This document shows positions 9,434 through 18,455 of a stretch of 64,000 nucleotides of DNA, one piece after another (positions within the stretch are counted from its first letter, which is position 1; every line of letters begins with the position of its first letter). The stretch is from Pseudomonas sp. S31. GTDB lineage: Bacteria; Pseudomonadota; Gammaproteobacteria; Pseudomonadales; Pseudomonadaceae. The position numbers and the translations under genes were made by a program. The DNA lies in contig NZ_JACVVE010000008.1 in assembly GCF_016648105.1 (NCBI RefSeq), forward strand, positions 98,002 through 162,001, read 5' to 3'. The notes below the pieces were generated by a model. That model saw only the letters and a list, made by a program, of their open reading frames with translations. It was not told the origin of the DNA and did not search any database.

Positions 9434-9790
9434 TCAGGCCAGTGCCGCGGCGTACAGGTCGGGCTTGAAGCCGACCAGGGTGCGCTCGCCAAGGTCGAGC
9501 ACCGGGCGCTTGATCATCGACGGCTGGGCCAGCATCAGCTCGACGGCCTTGGCCTGATCGAGGTCGGCCTTGCTGGCGTCGTCGAGCTTGCGGAAGGTGG
9601 TGCCGGCACGGTTGAGGATGACTTCCCAACCATGTTCGTCGCACCAGCGGTTCAGGCTGTCGCGGTCGATGCCCTGGGTCTTGTAGTCGTGGAATTCGTA
9701 GCCGATGGCCTTGTCTTCGAGCCAGGTGCGGGCTTTTTTCATGGTGTCGCAGGCTTTGATGCCGTAGAGCGTGTAGGTCATCGTCTTCAT
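9434..9790 (-). CDS. ArsC/Spx-family thioredoxin-fold protein (YffB-like)
   Basis: Small protein of the ArsC-like family (118 residues from MKTMTYTLYG). The thioredoxin-fold start TLYGIKACDTMKKAR carries a single cysteine where Spx has CxxC. The C-terminal MIKRPVLDLG is the RP motif conserved in ArsC/YffB proteins. YffB proteins lack a proven arsenate reductase role, so function is left open. An alternative start is the next ATG at 9781. It lies upstream of dapD in the same direction, 42 bases away, a common Pseudomonas arrangement. Confidence 0.85.
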   Translation of the reverse strand: MKTMTYTLYGIKACDTMKKARTWLEDKAIGYEFHDYKTQGIDRDSLNRWCDEHGWEVILNRAGTTFRKLDDASKADLDQAKAVELMLAQPSMIKRPVLDLGERTLVGFKPDLYAAALA

Positions 9791-9904
9791 TGGGGAGGCG
9801 CCGCCCCAATCTCTCCGTTGCCGAATGTCAGTCGCGGGATTATGCGGGAACGATCCTTGCGGCGCCACGTCCATGGTGTGGCTGTTTGTTGATTGGGAGG
9901 GGTT

Positions 9905-10204
9905 TCAGGCAACCAGGCGCTGTACCGAACCGAGGATCTGAGCGCCATGTTGTTGTTCTGCCGTGCGCAGGTCGAAGGCGCTTTGCAGGTTGAGCCAGAA
10001 TTCGGGGGAGGTATCCAGGCAGATGGACAGGCGCAGCGCCATGTCCGCGGAAATACCGCCTCGTTCGCGCAGGATATTGTTCACAGTGGGCGTGGCGACA
10101 CCCAATGCCCTGGCCAGCGCGGCTGCGCTGAAACCAAGTTCCTTCTGGAAGTCCTCACGCAGGACCTCTCCGGGGTGGATGGGACGCATACCGTTCTTGA
10201 GCAT
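9905..10204 (-). CDS. higA: Antitoxin HigA (XRE-type HTH)
   Basis: Antitoxin and autorepressor of the HigBA type II module. It has 99 residues. The start MLKNGMRPIHPGEVLREDF carries the HPGE motif typical of HigA/VapI proteins. An XRE helix-turn-helix (FSAAALARALGVATPTVNNIL, around residues 25-45) and the family motif TSPEFWLNLQSAFDL follow. It sits 8 bases downstream of the toxin gene, the reversed toxin-first order characteristic of hig. It should bind the palindrome at 10502-10520. Confidence 0.94.
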   Translation of the reverse strand: MLKNGMRPIHPGEVLREDFQKELGFSAAALARALGVATPTVNNILRERGGISADMALRLSICLDTSPEFWLNLQSAFDLRTAEQQHGAQILGSVQRLVA

Positions 10205-10212
10205 GGTGCACC

Positions 10213-10491
10213 TCAATGGTAATCGACAATTTCGACGTGGGCTGGACCGTTGTCGGTCCAAGTGAAACACAGGCGCCACTGGTCGTTTATACGGATACTG
10301 TGCTGGCCTGCTCGGTTGCCGTGCAAAGCCTCGAGACGGTTGCCCGGTGGGGACCTGAGGTCGCGCAATTCTGAGGCAGCATCGAGCATGGCCAGCTTGC
10401 GTTCCGCGACTGACTTGATGTCCGACCACCGCCGCGTCTTTCCAGTAGTAAAGAGCGTCTGGGTATCGGTACAGCTGAAGCTTCGAATCAT
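10213..10491 (-). CDS. higB: Toxin HigB (RelE superfamily)
   Basis: Ribosome-dependent mRNA interferase of the RelE/HigB family, 92 residues. The family pattern is visible: MIRSFSCTDTQTLF at the start, LDAASELRDLRSPPGNRLEAL in the middle, and SIRINDQWRLCFTW with a VEIVDYH tail, where the C-terminal D-Y-H is conserved. It is toxin-first with higA 8 bases downstream. Expression is probably low when HigA covers the start-site operator. Confidence 0.94.
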   Translation of the reverse strand: MIRSFSCTDTQTLFTTGKTRRWSDIKSVAERKLAMLDAASELRDLRSPPGNRLEALHGNRAGQHSIRINDQWRLCFTWTDNGPAHVEIVDYH

Positions 10492-10501
10492 GCTCGGAAC
10501 G

Positions 10502-10520
10502 CTTAACGTTATTCGTTAAG
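10502..10520. promoter_or_regulatory. Palindromic operator of higBA
   Basis: CTTAACG-TTATT-CGTTAAG is a perfect inverted repeat with 7-base arms and a 5-base spacer. It lies directly after the -10 element, over the predicted start site and 11 bases before higB. The position and symmetry fit a HigA dimer operator; binding is inferred. Confidence 0.75.
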
Positions 10521-10524
10521 GTCG

Positions 10525-10552
10525 ATTATACGAGGATGCGCCCTCTTTGCAA
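10525..10552 (-). promoter_or_regulatory. Sigma-70-type promoter of higBA
   Basis: On the minus strand, TTGCAA (10552-10547) and TATAAT (10530-10525) are separated by 16 bases. The predicted start, near 10518, lies inside the palindrome, so repressor binding would block initiation. The remainder of the 245-base gap up to the antiporter gene (to 10736) is AT-rich around 10590-10620 but shows no convincing promoter. Confidence 0.7.
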
Positions 10553-10736
10553 GTCTGCGTGACATGCACTTACCCGAAGTCGCCACACCCTGTTGAGTAT
10601 TATCATGTTACATATTTGCCCACCCCTTGCGACTATCGTGCAGCGGATCCGTCGCGCCCGACCCCGCTAACATGTTGTTTCAATGGCGATGTTTCGCCCC
10701 GCTGTAGTTCTAGGTTCACAAAGGAAGCTTTCACGG

Positions 10737-12383
10737 ATGCAGTCCGCCTATACCGTCCTCATCCTGCTGACGCTGGTAAGTGTGTCGAAACTGGTGGCGC
10801 GGGTCATCCCGCTGCCGTTGCCGTTGTTGCAGATCGCCGCCGGGGCGCTGCTGGCCTGGCCGACGCTCGGCTTGCACGTCGCCCTCAACCCCGAACTGTT
10901 CCTGTTCCTGTTCCTGCCGCCGCTGCTGTTCGCCGATGGCTGGCGTATCCCCAAACGCGAGCTGTGGCACATCCGTGGCCCGGTGGTGGCCTTGGCAGTA
11001 GGGCTGGTGCTGTTCACCGTGGTGGGGGCAGGGTATTTCATCCATTGGTTGCTGCCGTCGATCCCGCTGCCGGTCGCGTTCGCCCTGGCGGCGGTGCTGT
11101 CGCCTACCGATGCCGTGGCGGTTTCAGCCATCGCCCAGGACCGCCTGCCTACCCCGCTGATGCGCATCCTGCAAGGCGAGGCGCTGATGAACGACGCGTC
11201 TGGCCTGGTGACCTTCAAGTTCGCCCTGGCTGCGGCGATCACCGGCGTGTTCTCGCTGACCGATGCCAGCCTCAGTTTCGTTCTGGTCGCTCTCGGTGGC
11301 CTGGCAGTGGGGGTGGCCTTGAGTTGGCTGATCGGTCGCCTGCGCGCCTGGATGATCGCCCGTGGCTGGGACGACCCGGCGACCCATGTTGTGTTCATGT
11401 TGCTGTTGCCGTTCGCCGCCTACGTACTGGCCGAGCGCCTGGGCGTCTCGGGCATTCTCTCAGCGGTGGCGGCCGGCATGATGCAGAGCTGGCTCGACCT
11501 GCTACCGCGCCAGACCAGCACCCGATTGCTCAACCGCAGTGTCTGGTCGTTGCTGGAGTTCGCCTTCAACGGGCTGATATTCCTGCTGCTGGGCCTGCAG
11601 TTGCCCGACATCATCAAGGCCGTGGTCAGCCACGAGGCCACGGTGTGGCCAACCCTGGCCTGGCGGTGCCTGGACGTGGTGGCGATCTTCGCGGCATTGG
11701 TGCTGCTGCGCTTCATCTGGGTGCAGAGCATCTGGCGAGCGGTCGGTGCGGTACGCCGTTGGCGCGGCAAGCCGGCGCTGGTGTCGGTGCCTACCGCGCG
11801 TTCCTGCTGGTTGATCACCCTGGGTGGCGTGCGCGGTGCGGTGACTCTCGCTGGTGTGATGTCGGTACCGCTGCTGATGGGCGCGGGCAAGGCATTCCCC
11901 GAGCGTGACCTGCTGATTTTCATCGCTGCCGGGGTGATCCTGCTGTCGCTGATCAGTGCCTGTATCGCCCTGCCGTTGCTGTTGCGTGGTGTGGTCAAGA
12001 GCCCTGACGAGCGCCTGCACCAAGAGGTGCAAGAGGCCTGGCGGCGTACGGCCGAGGCGGCGATCCACGCGCTGGAGGCCGAGGAAGTGATCGACACCCA
12101 TGCCCCCCAGGATGCCGCGCAGGCGACCATGGCCACAGAGCTCAAGGCGCGATTGATGGCCGAGTACCGGGACGAGCTGGACAGCTACAACGACACCGCC
12201 GAAGCGCGGGCCTTGGCCGAGCAGATGGACTTGCTCGAGCGCCGTCTGCGGGTGCGTGCGCTAAGGGCGCAGCGACTGGAGTTGTACAACCTGCATCGCC
12301 AGCATCAGGTGGGCGATGAAGTGGTGCGGCAGGTGCTGGGGGAGCTGGATATGAAAGAAGCGAATCTGGGGCCGGTCAAATAG
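10737..12383 (+). CDS. CPA1-family Na+/H+ (cation/proton) antiporter
   Basis: Inner-membrane antiporter exchanging Na+ (perhaps K+) for protons. It has 548 residues: about 12 hydrophobic segments to residue 420, then a charged cytoplasmic tail of about 120 residues. CPA1 motifs are visible: FLPPLLFADGW, LSPTDAVAVSAIA, the ion-binding GEALMNDASGLV with the ND pair, and GGVRGAVTLAG. The ATG at 10737 (MQSAYTVLILLT) is preferred because AAGGAAG stands upstream and the first helix begins there; an ATG 54 bases earlier adds a polar leader. It is convergent with dapC. Cation specificity cannot be read from sequence. Confidence 0.88.
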   Translation: MQSAYTVLILLTLVSVSKLVARVIPLPLPLLQIAAGALLAWPTLGLHVALNPELFLFLFLPPLLFADGWRIPKRELWHIRGPVVALAVGLVLFTVVGAGYFIHWLLPSIPLPVAFALAAVLSPTDAVAVSAIAQDRLPTPLMRILQGEALMNDASGLVTFKFALAAAITGVFSLTDASLSFVLVALGGLAVGVALSWLIGRLRAWMIARGWDDPATHVVFMLLLPFAAYVLAERLGVSGILSAVAAGMMQSWLDLLPRQTSTRLLNRSVWSLLEFAFNGLIFLLLGLQLPDIIKAVVSHEATVWPTLAWRCLDVVAIFAALVLLRFIWVQSIWRAVGAVRRWRGKPALVSVPTARSCWLITLGGVRGAVTLAGVMSVPLLMGAGKAFPERDLLIFIAAGVILLSLISACIALPLLLRGVVKSPDERLHQEVQEAWRRTAEAAIHALEAEEVIDTHAPQDAAQATMATELKARLMAEYRDELDSYNDTAEARALAEQMDLLERRLRVRALRAQRLELYNLHRQHQVGDEVVRQVLGELDMKEANLGPVK

Positions 12384-12400
12384 GCCTGCTTATGGCCATT

Positions 12401-12447
12401 GGCCTGTGGGAGCGGGCTTGCCCCGCGAATGGGGCGCAAAGCGCCCC
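12401..12447. repeat. REP-like element and hairpin between convergent genes
   Basis: A REP copy (GGCCTGTGGGAGCGGGCTTG CCCCGCGAAT, 12401-12430) is followed by GGGGCGC-AAA-GCGCCCC (12431-12447), a perfect 7-base stem with a 3-base loop. It lies between the 3' ends of the antiporter gene and dapC, so it could end transcription from both sides, although there is no T-tract. Confidence 0.6.
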
Positions 12448-12455
12448 CAGCTTTA

Positions 12456-13652
12456 TCAGCGATTCTGCAGGAAGGCGCGAATCCGCTCCGCCGCCTCGAT
12501 GCACTCGGCCAGCGGCGCGACCAGCGCCATGCGCACCCGGCCTGCGCCCGGGTTGACCCCATCCACTTCGCGCGACAGGTACGAGCCGGGCACCACGGTC
12601 ACGTGCTCGGCCTCGAACAGGTCGCGGGTGAAGTCGGCATCGCTGCCCGGCACCTTGGCCCACAGGTAGAAGCTGCCATCCGGGCGCTGCACGTCCATGA
12701 CCGGCTGCAGGATATCCAGCACGGCATCGTACTTGGCCCGGTACTGGTCGCGGTTCTCGCGTACATGGGCTTCGTCCTGCCAGGCGGCGATGCTGGCCAG
12801 TTGGGTCTGCACCGGCATGGCGCAGCCGTGGTAGGTGCGGTACAGCAGGAACGGCTTGATGATCTCGGCGTCACCGGCGACGAAGCCCGAACGCAGGCCT
12901 GGCAGGTTGGAGCGCTTGGACAGGCTGTGGAACACCACGCAGCGCTTGAAGTCGCTGCGGCCGAGTTCGGCGCAGGCGCTCAGCAGGCCCGGTGGCGGTG
13001 CGTCCTCGTCGAAGTACAGCTCGCTGTAGCACTCGTCGGCGGCGATCACGAAGTCGTGCTCGTCGGCCAGGGCGATCAGCTTCTTCAGGGTGTCCATCGG
13101 CACCAGGGCGCCGGTCGGGTTGCCCGGCGAGCACAGGAACAGGATCTGGCAGCGTTTCCAGATGTCGGCCGGCACGGCGTCGAAGTCGGGGTTGAAGCCA
13201 TTGTTCTCCAGGCACGGCAGGTAGTGCGGGGTGGCCCCGGCCAGCAACGCGGCGCCTTCGTAGATCTGGTAGAACGGGTTGGGGCTGATCACCAGCCCAT
13301 CATCGGCGCGGTTGACCACGGCCTGGGTGAAGGCGAACAGTGCCTCGCGGGTGCCGTTGACCGGCAGTACGTGGCGGTCGGCGTCCAGCCAGCCGGCCGG
13401 CACGCCGAAACGACGCTCGCACCATTGGCCGATGGCCTGGCGCAGGGCTGGCAGGCCAATGGTGCTGGGGTAGACGGCCAGCTTGTCGAGGTTGTCGGCC
13501 ATGGCCTGGGCGACGAACGCGGGCGATTCGTGCTTCGGCTCGCCGATCGACAGGGCGATGGCACGTTTGTCCGCGGCCGGCTTCACGTTACCCAGCAGGG
13601 CGCGGAGTTTCTCGAACGGGTAGGGCTGCAGCTGGGTCAAGGCATGGTTCAT
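12456..13652 (-). CDS. dapC: Succinyldiaminopimelate transaminase
   Basis: PLP aminotransferase (fold type I, class I/II) making N-succinyl-LL-diaminopimelate from the keto acid with glutamate, one step after DapD. It has 398 residues. Visible features are the SIGEPKHESP start region, SPGNPTGALV, the D/Y pair in IAADECYSELYF and the PLP lysine in FHSLSKRSNLPGLRSGF. It sits next to glnD and map, the usual Pseudomonas order, which supports DapC over other aminotransferases. In this genome type dapC is a separate enzyme from ArgD. Confidence 0.93.
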   Translation of the reverse strand: MNHALTQLQPYPFEKLRALLGNVKPAADKRAIALSIGEPKHESPAFVAQAMADNLDKLAVYPSTIGLPALRQAIGQWCERRFGVPAGWLDADRHVLPVNGTREALFAFTQAVVNRADDGLVISPNPFYQIYEGAALLAGATPHYLPCLENNGFNPDFDAVPADIWKRCQILFLCSPGNPTGALVPMDTLKKLIALADEHDFVIAADECYSELYFDEDAPPPGLLSACAELGRSDFKRCVVFHSLSKRSNLPGLRSGFVAGDAEIIKPFLLYRTYHGCAMPVQTQLASIAAWQDEAHVRENRDQYRAKYDAVLDILQPVMDVQRPDGSFYLWAKVPGSDADFTRDLFEAEHVTVVPGSYLSREVDGVNPGAGRVRMALVAPLAECIEAAERIRAFLQNR

Positions 13653-13686
13653 CGGCGCAAGGTCTCGTCAATCGTCTGTCTAATCG

Positions 13687-16389
13687 TTAAATGTTCACGC
13701 GGCCGGGGCTGGCGTCGCTGGCCTGGCCCGCCTGCAGTTGCTGCACGATGGCCTCCTGCAGGCGGCTGCACAATTGCGGGTCGGACAGCGGTTGGTTGTC
13801 GGCATCGGTGATGAAGAACACGTCTTCCACGCGCTCGCCGAGGGTGGCGATCTTGGCGTTCTGCAGCGACAGGTCGAACTCCAGGAAGATCCGCCCGAGC
13901 CGGGCCAACAGACCGGGGCGGTCCGGGGCGGTGATCTCGAGGATGGTCACCGGGCGCTGGGCATCGTTGAGGATGGTCACCTGCGGCGGGAAGTTGAAGT
14001 GCTTGAGCTGACGCGGTACCCGGCGCTGGATGATGGTCGGGTAGTCCTCGGGGTTGCGCAGCGCTTCGGTCAGGCCATCGCGGATCTGCTTGACCCGCTG
14101 CGGATTGTCGCCGATCGAGCCGCCGTCGTTGTCGAGCACGATGTAGGTGTCGAGGGTGAACTGGCTGCTCGAGGTGATGATCCGGGCATCGTGAATGTTC
14201 AGGTTCAGCTGCGACATCGCGGCCACGGTCACGGCGAAGAAGTCGTGCTGGTCGGGGGCGTAGATGAAGATCTGCGTGCCGCCCTCGAACTCGCGCTGGG
14301 TGGTTTCCTTGATCAGCACCAGCGGCCCGCCGTCGGCTGGCTGCTGGAGGATCGCATCGCTGTGCCAGGCCACGTCGGCGGCGGTGTGCTTGAGGAAATA
14401 GTCGTCGCCCAGCTGCGACCAGAGCTGCTCGACGTCGTCCGGGTCGGTGCCTTCGCGGATCAGGATGTCCAGTGCCGCACTCTGCGTCTGGCGGATCTGC
14501 TCTTCGCGGTCCAGCGGGTTTTCCAGGCCTCGGCGCAGGGCGCGCTTGGTCTCGGTGTAGAGCTGGCGCAGCAGGCTGGCCCGCCAGGAGTTCCACAGAC
14601 TGGGGTTGGTGGCATTGATATCGGCCACGGTGAGCACGTAGAGGTAGTCCAGGCGGGTCTCGTCACCGACGTGCAGGGCGAAGTCGTTGATCACCTGCGG
14701 GTCGGACAGGTCCTTGCGCTGGGCGGTGGTGGACATCACCAGGTGGTTCTGCACCAGCCAGACGATCAGGCGCGAGTCCCAGGCCGGCAACTGGTGGCGT
14801 TCGCAGAACTTCTGCGCATCCACCGCGCCGAGCTCGGAGTGGTCGCCCTGGCGGCCCTTGCCGATGTCGTGGTACAGGCCGGCCAGGTAGATCAGCTCAG
14901 GCTTGGGCAGGCGCCCCATGAGCTTGCTGGCCAGCGGGAATTTCTCGGACACCGGCGTGTACTGCAGCTTGCGCAGATGCTTGATGAGGTTGAGGGTGTG
15001 CGCGTCCACGGTATAGATGTGGAACAGGTCGTGCTGCATCTGTCCGACGATCAGGCCGAACTCCGGCAGGTAGCGGCCGAGGATGCCGTAGCGGTTCATC
15101 CGCCGCAGGTTGCGGTGGATACCGATTTCGCACTTGAACAGCTCGATGAACAGGCTGGTGTTGCGGATATCGGTGCGGAAGGTGTCGTCGATCAGATGCC
15201 GGTGCTCGCGCAGCAGGCGCACGGTGTCGGCGCGCACGCCCTTGATCTCTGGGTGCTGGGCCATCAGCACGAAGATCTCCAGCATGGCGAACGGGGTGCG
15301 CTTGAACACGTTGGCGTTGGCCGCCTCGATGTAACCGTCGTGGAGGCGGAAGCGGGCGTTCAGCGGCTGGGTGCTGCCGCTGTCGTCGTCGGCGAGGATG
15401 ACTTCCTCGAAGTGCTGGATGATCAGGTCGCACAGCTGGCTGATGCTCATCACCACCCGGTAGTACTGCTGCATGAACTGCTCGATGGCGCGCTTGGGGT
15501 TCTCGTCGCTGTAGCCCAGCAGCGCGGCGATGCTGCGCTGGTGGTCGAACAGCAGGCGGTCCTCGGCGCGCCCGGCGAGCATGTGCAGGGCATAGCGCAC
15601 CTTCCACAGGAAGTCCTGGGAGGAGGCCAGCAGCTCGTTCTCGCTTTCCAGCAGGAAACCTTCACCGGCCAGGGCGTGCAGGTTCAGGGTGCCGTACTGG
15701 CGGCGGGCTACCCAGAGCACCGTCTGGATGTCGCGCAGGCCACCGGGCGAGCCCTTGACGTTGGGTTCGAGGTTGTACTCGGTGTCGTTGTACTTGTGGT
15801 GGCGGGCCTTGAGCTCGGCACGCTTGGCCAGGAAGAACGCCTTGCTGGGCCACATGCTGGCGGTGCTGGTCACCTCCAGCATGCGCTGACGCAAGGCTTC
15901 CGGGCCGGCAACGGTGCGGCTTTCCATCAGGTTGGTGATCACCGTCAGGTCGGCACGGGCCTGCTCGGCGCATTCGTCGACGGTACGCACGCTCTGGCCG
16001 ACTTCCAGGCCGATGTCCCAGAGCAGGGTCAGGAAACGCTCGATGGCCTCGCGGTACTGCTCATGTTGCGCGGCGCCGAGCAGGATCAGCAGGTCGATGT
16101 CCGAATGCGGGTGCAGTTCGCCGCGGCCGTAGCCGCCAACCGCGACCAGGGCGATGCCGCTGGGGTCGCCCCAGTCGAACTGGTTCCAGGCTTGCTGCAG
16201 GATATTGTCGACGAGCCAGGCGCGATCCTCGATCAGCCCGCGGATCTCGCGACCCTCGCGAAAGCGCCGGTCGAGTATTTCGCCAGCCTGGCGGATGGCT
16301 TTCTTGAAAGCGGCGATCGGGCTTGCCTTGAGGGCCAGTTCCGCCTGGAACTGGCCGCGGTCGAACAGCTCGGGGTCCACCTGGGGCAT
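13687..16389 (-). CDS. glnD: PII uridylyltransferase / uridylyl-removing enzyme
   Basis: Bifunctional nitrogen sensor that uridylylates PII when glutamine is low and removes UMP when it is high. It has 900 residues, as usual. The nucleotidyltransferase motif [18 protein letters not shown] lies at about residues 84-101. An HD domain with [15 protein letters not shown] follows around 505-520, then two C-terminal ACT domains (about 700-790 and 810-890), the glutamine-sensing part. It lies between dapC and map on the same strand, with short gaps. Confidence 0.97.
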   Translation of the reverse strand: MPQVDPELFDRGQFQAELALKASPIAAFKKAIRQAGEILDRRFREGREIRGLIEDRAWLVDNILQQAWNQFDWGDPSGIALVAVGGYGRGELHPHSDIDLLILLGAAQHEQYREAIERFLTLLWDIGLEVGQSVRTVDECAEQARADLTVITNLMESRTVAGPEALRQRMLEVTSTASMWPSKAFFLAKRAELKARHHKYNDTEYNLEPNVKGSPGGLRDIQTVLWVARRQYGTLNLHALAGEGFLLESENELLASSQDFLWKVRYALHMLAGRAEDRLLFDHQRSIAALLGYSDENPKRAIEQFMQQYYRVVMSISQLCDLIIQHFEEVILADDDSGSTQPLNARFRLHDGYIEAANANVFKRTPFAMLEIFVLMAQHPEIKGVRADTVRLLREHRHLIDDTFRTDIRNTSLFIELFKCEIGIHRNLRRMNRYGILGRYLPEFGLIVGQMQHDLFHIYTVDAHTLNLIKHLRKLQYTPVSEKFPLASKLMGRLPKPELIYLAGLYHDIGKGRQGDHSELGAVDAQKFCERHQLPAWDSRLIVWLVQNHLVMSTTAQRKDLSDPQVINDFALHVGDETRLDYLYVLTVADINATNPSLWNSWRASLLRQLYTETKRALRRGLENPLDREEQIRQTQSAALDILIREGTDPDDVEQLWSQLGDDYFLKHTAADVAWHSDAILQQPADGGPLVLIKETTQREFEGGTQIFIYAPDQHDFFAVTVAAMSQLNLNIHDARIITSSSQFTLDTYIVLDNDGGSIGDNPQRVKQIRDGLTEALRNPEDYPTIIQRRVPRQLKHFNFPPQVTILNDAQRPVTILEITAPDRPGLLARLGRIFLEFDLSLQNAKIATLGERVEDVFFITDADNQPLSDPQLCSRLQEAIVQQLQAGQASDASPGRVNI

Positions 16390-16425
16390 GCTGTCGCGTT
16401 CCTGTCGTAGAGAGGCCGAATAGGG

Positions 16426-17208
16426 TCAGGCCGAAGTGCGCGGGATGGTATCGTCCTTGCGCAGGGTGAAGATCTCGTAGCCGCTGGCGGTCACCACCAG
16501 GGTGTGTTCCCACTGGGCCGAGAGCTTGCGGTCCTTGGTGATGGCGGTCCAGCCGTCGCCCAGCACCTTGGTGTCCGCCTTGCCCTGGTTGATCATCGGC
16601 TCGATGGTGAAGGTCATGCCTTCCTTGAGCTCCATGCCGGTGCCGGCCTTGCCGTAGTGGAGGATCTGCGGTTCTTCGTGGAACACCTTGCCGATGCCGT
16701 GCCCGCAGAATTCGCGGACCACGGAGAAACCGTTCTTCTCCGCATGCTTCTGGATCACTTCGCCGATGTCGCCCAGGCGGCAGCCCGGCTTGACCAGCTC
16801 GATGGCCTTGTACATGCATTCCTGGGTGACCTTGGACAGGCGCTCGGCCCAGGCCGGCACGGTGCCGACGTGGAACATGCGGCTGGTGTCGCCGTGGTAG
16901 CCATCCTTGATCACGGTGACGTCGATGTTCAGCGTGTCGCCGTCCTTGAGCGGCTTTTCACCGGGAATGCCGTGGCACACCACATGGTTGACCGAGGTGC
17001 AGATCGACTTGGGAAAGCCCTTGTAGTTGAGCGGCGCCGGGATCGCTTGCTGGACGTTGACGATGTAGTCGTGGCACAGGCGGTCGAGCTCTTCGGTGGT
17101 AACGCCGGGCTTGACGTGTTCCTCGATCATTTCCAGCACCTCGGCGGCCAGGCGGCCGGCGATGCGCATCTTTTCGATGTCTTCTGCGGTCTTGATGGTA
17201 ACGGTCAT
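16426..17208 (-). CDS. map: Methionine aminopeptidase, type I
   Basis: Removes the initiator methionine from nascent proteins. It is a 260-residue type Ia enzyme. Metal and substrate residues are visible: H79 in VNHVVCHGIP, D96 in NIDVTV and D107 in YHGDTSR, with the later GHGIG histidine and FTIEPM glutamate. It is divergent from rpsB across a 325-base gap, the arrangement also found in E. coli. Confidence 0.97.
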   Translation of the reverse strand: MTVTIKTAEDIEKMRIAGRLAAEVLEMIEEHVKPGVTTEELDRLCHDYIVNVQQAIPAPLNYKGFPKSICTSVNHVVCHGIPGEKPLKDGDTLNIDVTVIKDGYHGDTSRMFHVGTVPAWAERLSKVTQECMYKAIELVKPGCRLGDIGEVIQKHAEKNGFSVVREFCGHGIGKVFHEEPQILHYGKAGTGMELKEGMTFTIEPMINQGKADTKVLGDGWTAITKDRKLSAQWEHTLVVTASGYEIFTLRKDDTIPRTSA

Positions 17209-17361
17209 TGCAGGCTCTCTACGGCGCCATCTGGGGCGCGAACAAACGGGAAAGGCCGCATTCTACCATGGGGAGCGGGCTTGCAGCTTCAAGCTTCAAG
17301 CAACGGCTGATCTGCTTTTTATGATGCTTTACAGCTTGTCGCTTGCCACCGCTTTGCCGGG

Positions 17362-17390
17362 TTCCGTTTGCCTGCGGTGTGTGGTATAAC
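17362..17390 (+). promoter_or_regulatory. Predicted rpsB promoter
   Basis: TTCCGT (17362-17367), a 17-base spacer and TATAAC (17385-17390) predict a start near 17397 and a leader of about 137 bases. The rest of the map-rpsB gap, 17209-17361, holds direct repeats of GCTTCAA (17284-17300) and no gene that I can see. Confidence 0.55.
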
Positions 17391-17479
17391 ATGCGCCGCT
17401 TTCAGGGACGTCCCTGGAAGCTCAAACCCACACACGTGTCGACACGATGGCCTGGGTGCCCCGATTCCTCGTGGATCGC

Positions 17480-17513
17480 GGGTTGGTCATTGGGATACGT
17501 GGAGGCCCAACCC
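17480..17513 (+). promoter_or_regulatory. rpsB 5' leader hairpin (possible S2 autoregulatory site)
   Basis: GGGTTGG (17480-17486) can pair with CCAACCC (17507-17513) immediately before the AAGGAAC ribosome-binding site. S2 is known to repress rpsB-tsf through the rpsB leader in gamma-proteobacteria, and this hairpin is in the expected place. The equivalence is inferred. Confidence 0.45.
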
Positions 17514-17533
17514 GACTTACTCAAGGAACTATC

Positions 17534-18271
17534 ATGTCCCAAGTCAACATGCGCGATATGCTGAAGGCCGGTGTGCACTTCGGCCACCAGACCCGTTACT
17601 GGAACCCGAAAATGGGCAAGTACATTTTCGGCGCGCGTAACAAGATCCACATCATCAACCTGGAAAAAACCCTGCCGATGTTCAACGACGCTCTGTCGTT
17701 CGTAGAGCGCCTGGCCCAGGGCAAGAACAAGATCCTGTTCGTCGGCACCAAGCGTTCCGCCGGCAAGATCGTCGCCGAGCAAGCAGCTCGCGCAGGTTCG
17801 CCATACGTTGATCACCGCTGGTTGGGCGGCATGCTGACCAACTACAAAACCATCCGCGCCTCGATCAAGCGTCTGCGCGACCTGGAAACCCAGGCCGAAG
17901 ATGGCACCTTTGCCAAGCTGACCAAGAAAGAAGCCCTGATGCGTTCGCGCGATCTGGAAAAGCTGGACCGCAGCCTGGGTGGTATCAAGGACATGGGCGG
18001 CCTGCCTGATGCCCTGTTCGTGATCGACGTTGATCACGAGCGCATCGCCATCACCGAAGCCAACAAGCTGGGCATCCCGGTTATCGGCGTTGTCGATACC
18101 AACAGCAGCCCAGAAGGCGTTGACTACGTGATCCCAGGTAACGATGACGCCATCCGCGCCATCGAGCTGTACATGACTTCGATGGCCGACGCCATCATCC
18201 GCGGCCGCAACAACGTTGCCGGCGGCACCGAAGTCTACGCTGAAGAAGCGGCTGCACCTGCTGCCGAGTAA
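17534..18271 (+). CDS. rpsB: 30S ribosomal protein S2
   Basis: Structural protein of the small ribosomal subunit. It has 245 residues. The family signature is clear: [27 protein letters not shown] at the start (residues 1-27) and the later [11 protein letters not shown] and [13 protein letters not shown]. The ATG at 17534 follows AAGGAACTATC; a longer in-frame extension into the leader is not part of S2. It is first in rpsB-tsf. Confidence 0.99.
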   Translation: MSQVNMRDMLKAGVHFGHQTRYWNPKMGKYIFGARNKIHIINLEKTLPMFNDALSFVERLAQGKNKILFVGTKRSAGKIVAEQAARAGSPYVDHRWLGGMLTNYKTIRASIKRLRDLETQAEDGTFAKLTKKEALMRSRDLEKLDRSLGGIKDMGGLPDALFVIDVDHERIAITEANKLGIPVIGVVDTNSSPEGVDYVIPGNDDAIRAIELYMTSMADAIIRGRNNVAGGTEVYAEEAAAPAAE

Positions 18272-18298
18272 TAGACGCTAGCGTCTGCTTGGCACGCG

Positions 18299-18322
18299 AA
18301 AAGGGGGCTCTGCCCCCTTTTT
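18299..18322 (+). terminator. Terminator/attenuator between rpsB and tsf
   Basis: AAAAGGGGGC-TCT-GCCCCCTTTT is a 10-base stem with a 3-base loop whose own 3' arm ends in T residues. It should reduce read-through from rpsB into tsf. A 14-base perfect palindrome, AGACGCTAGCGTCT (18273-18286), lies just after the rpsB stop. Confidence 0.75.
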
Positions 18323-18455
18323 GCCACCTTGAAATCCTGCTGTCAGCAACGGCCCCGCATCATGGGCAAGCTGATATAACAGCAGCGATTTGCAGAATTT
18401 AACGCCCGTGACGAGCGGGTGGAATGGTTGAAAAACTTTCCAAGAGGATTTTGAA

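Noticed and set aside
17277..17304. GCTTCAA direct repeats in the map-rpsB gap as a REP element
   Set aside because: The sequence does not match the REP consensus seen elsewhere in the window; it is just two short direct repeats.
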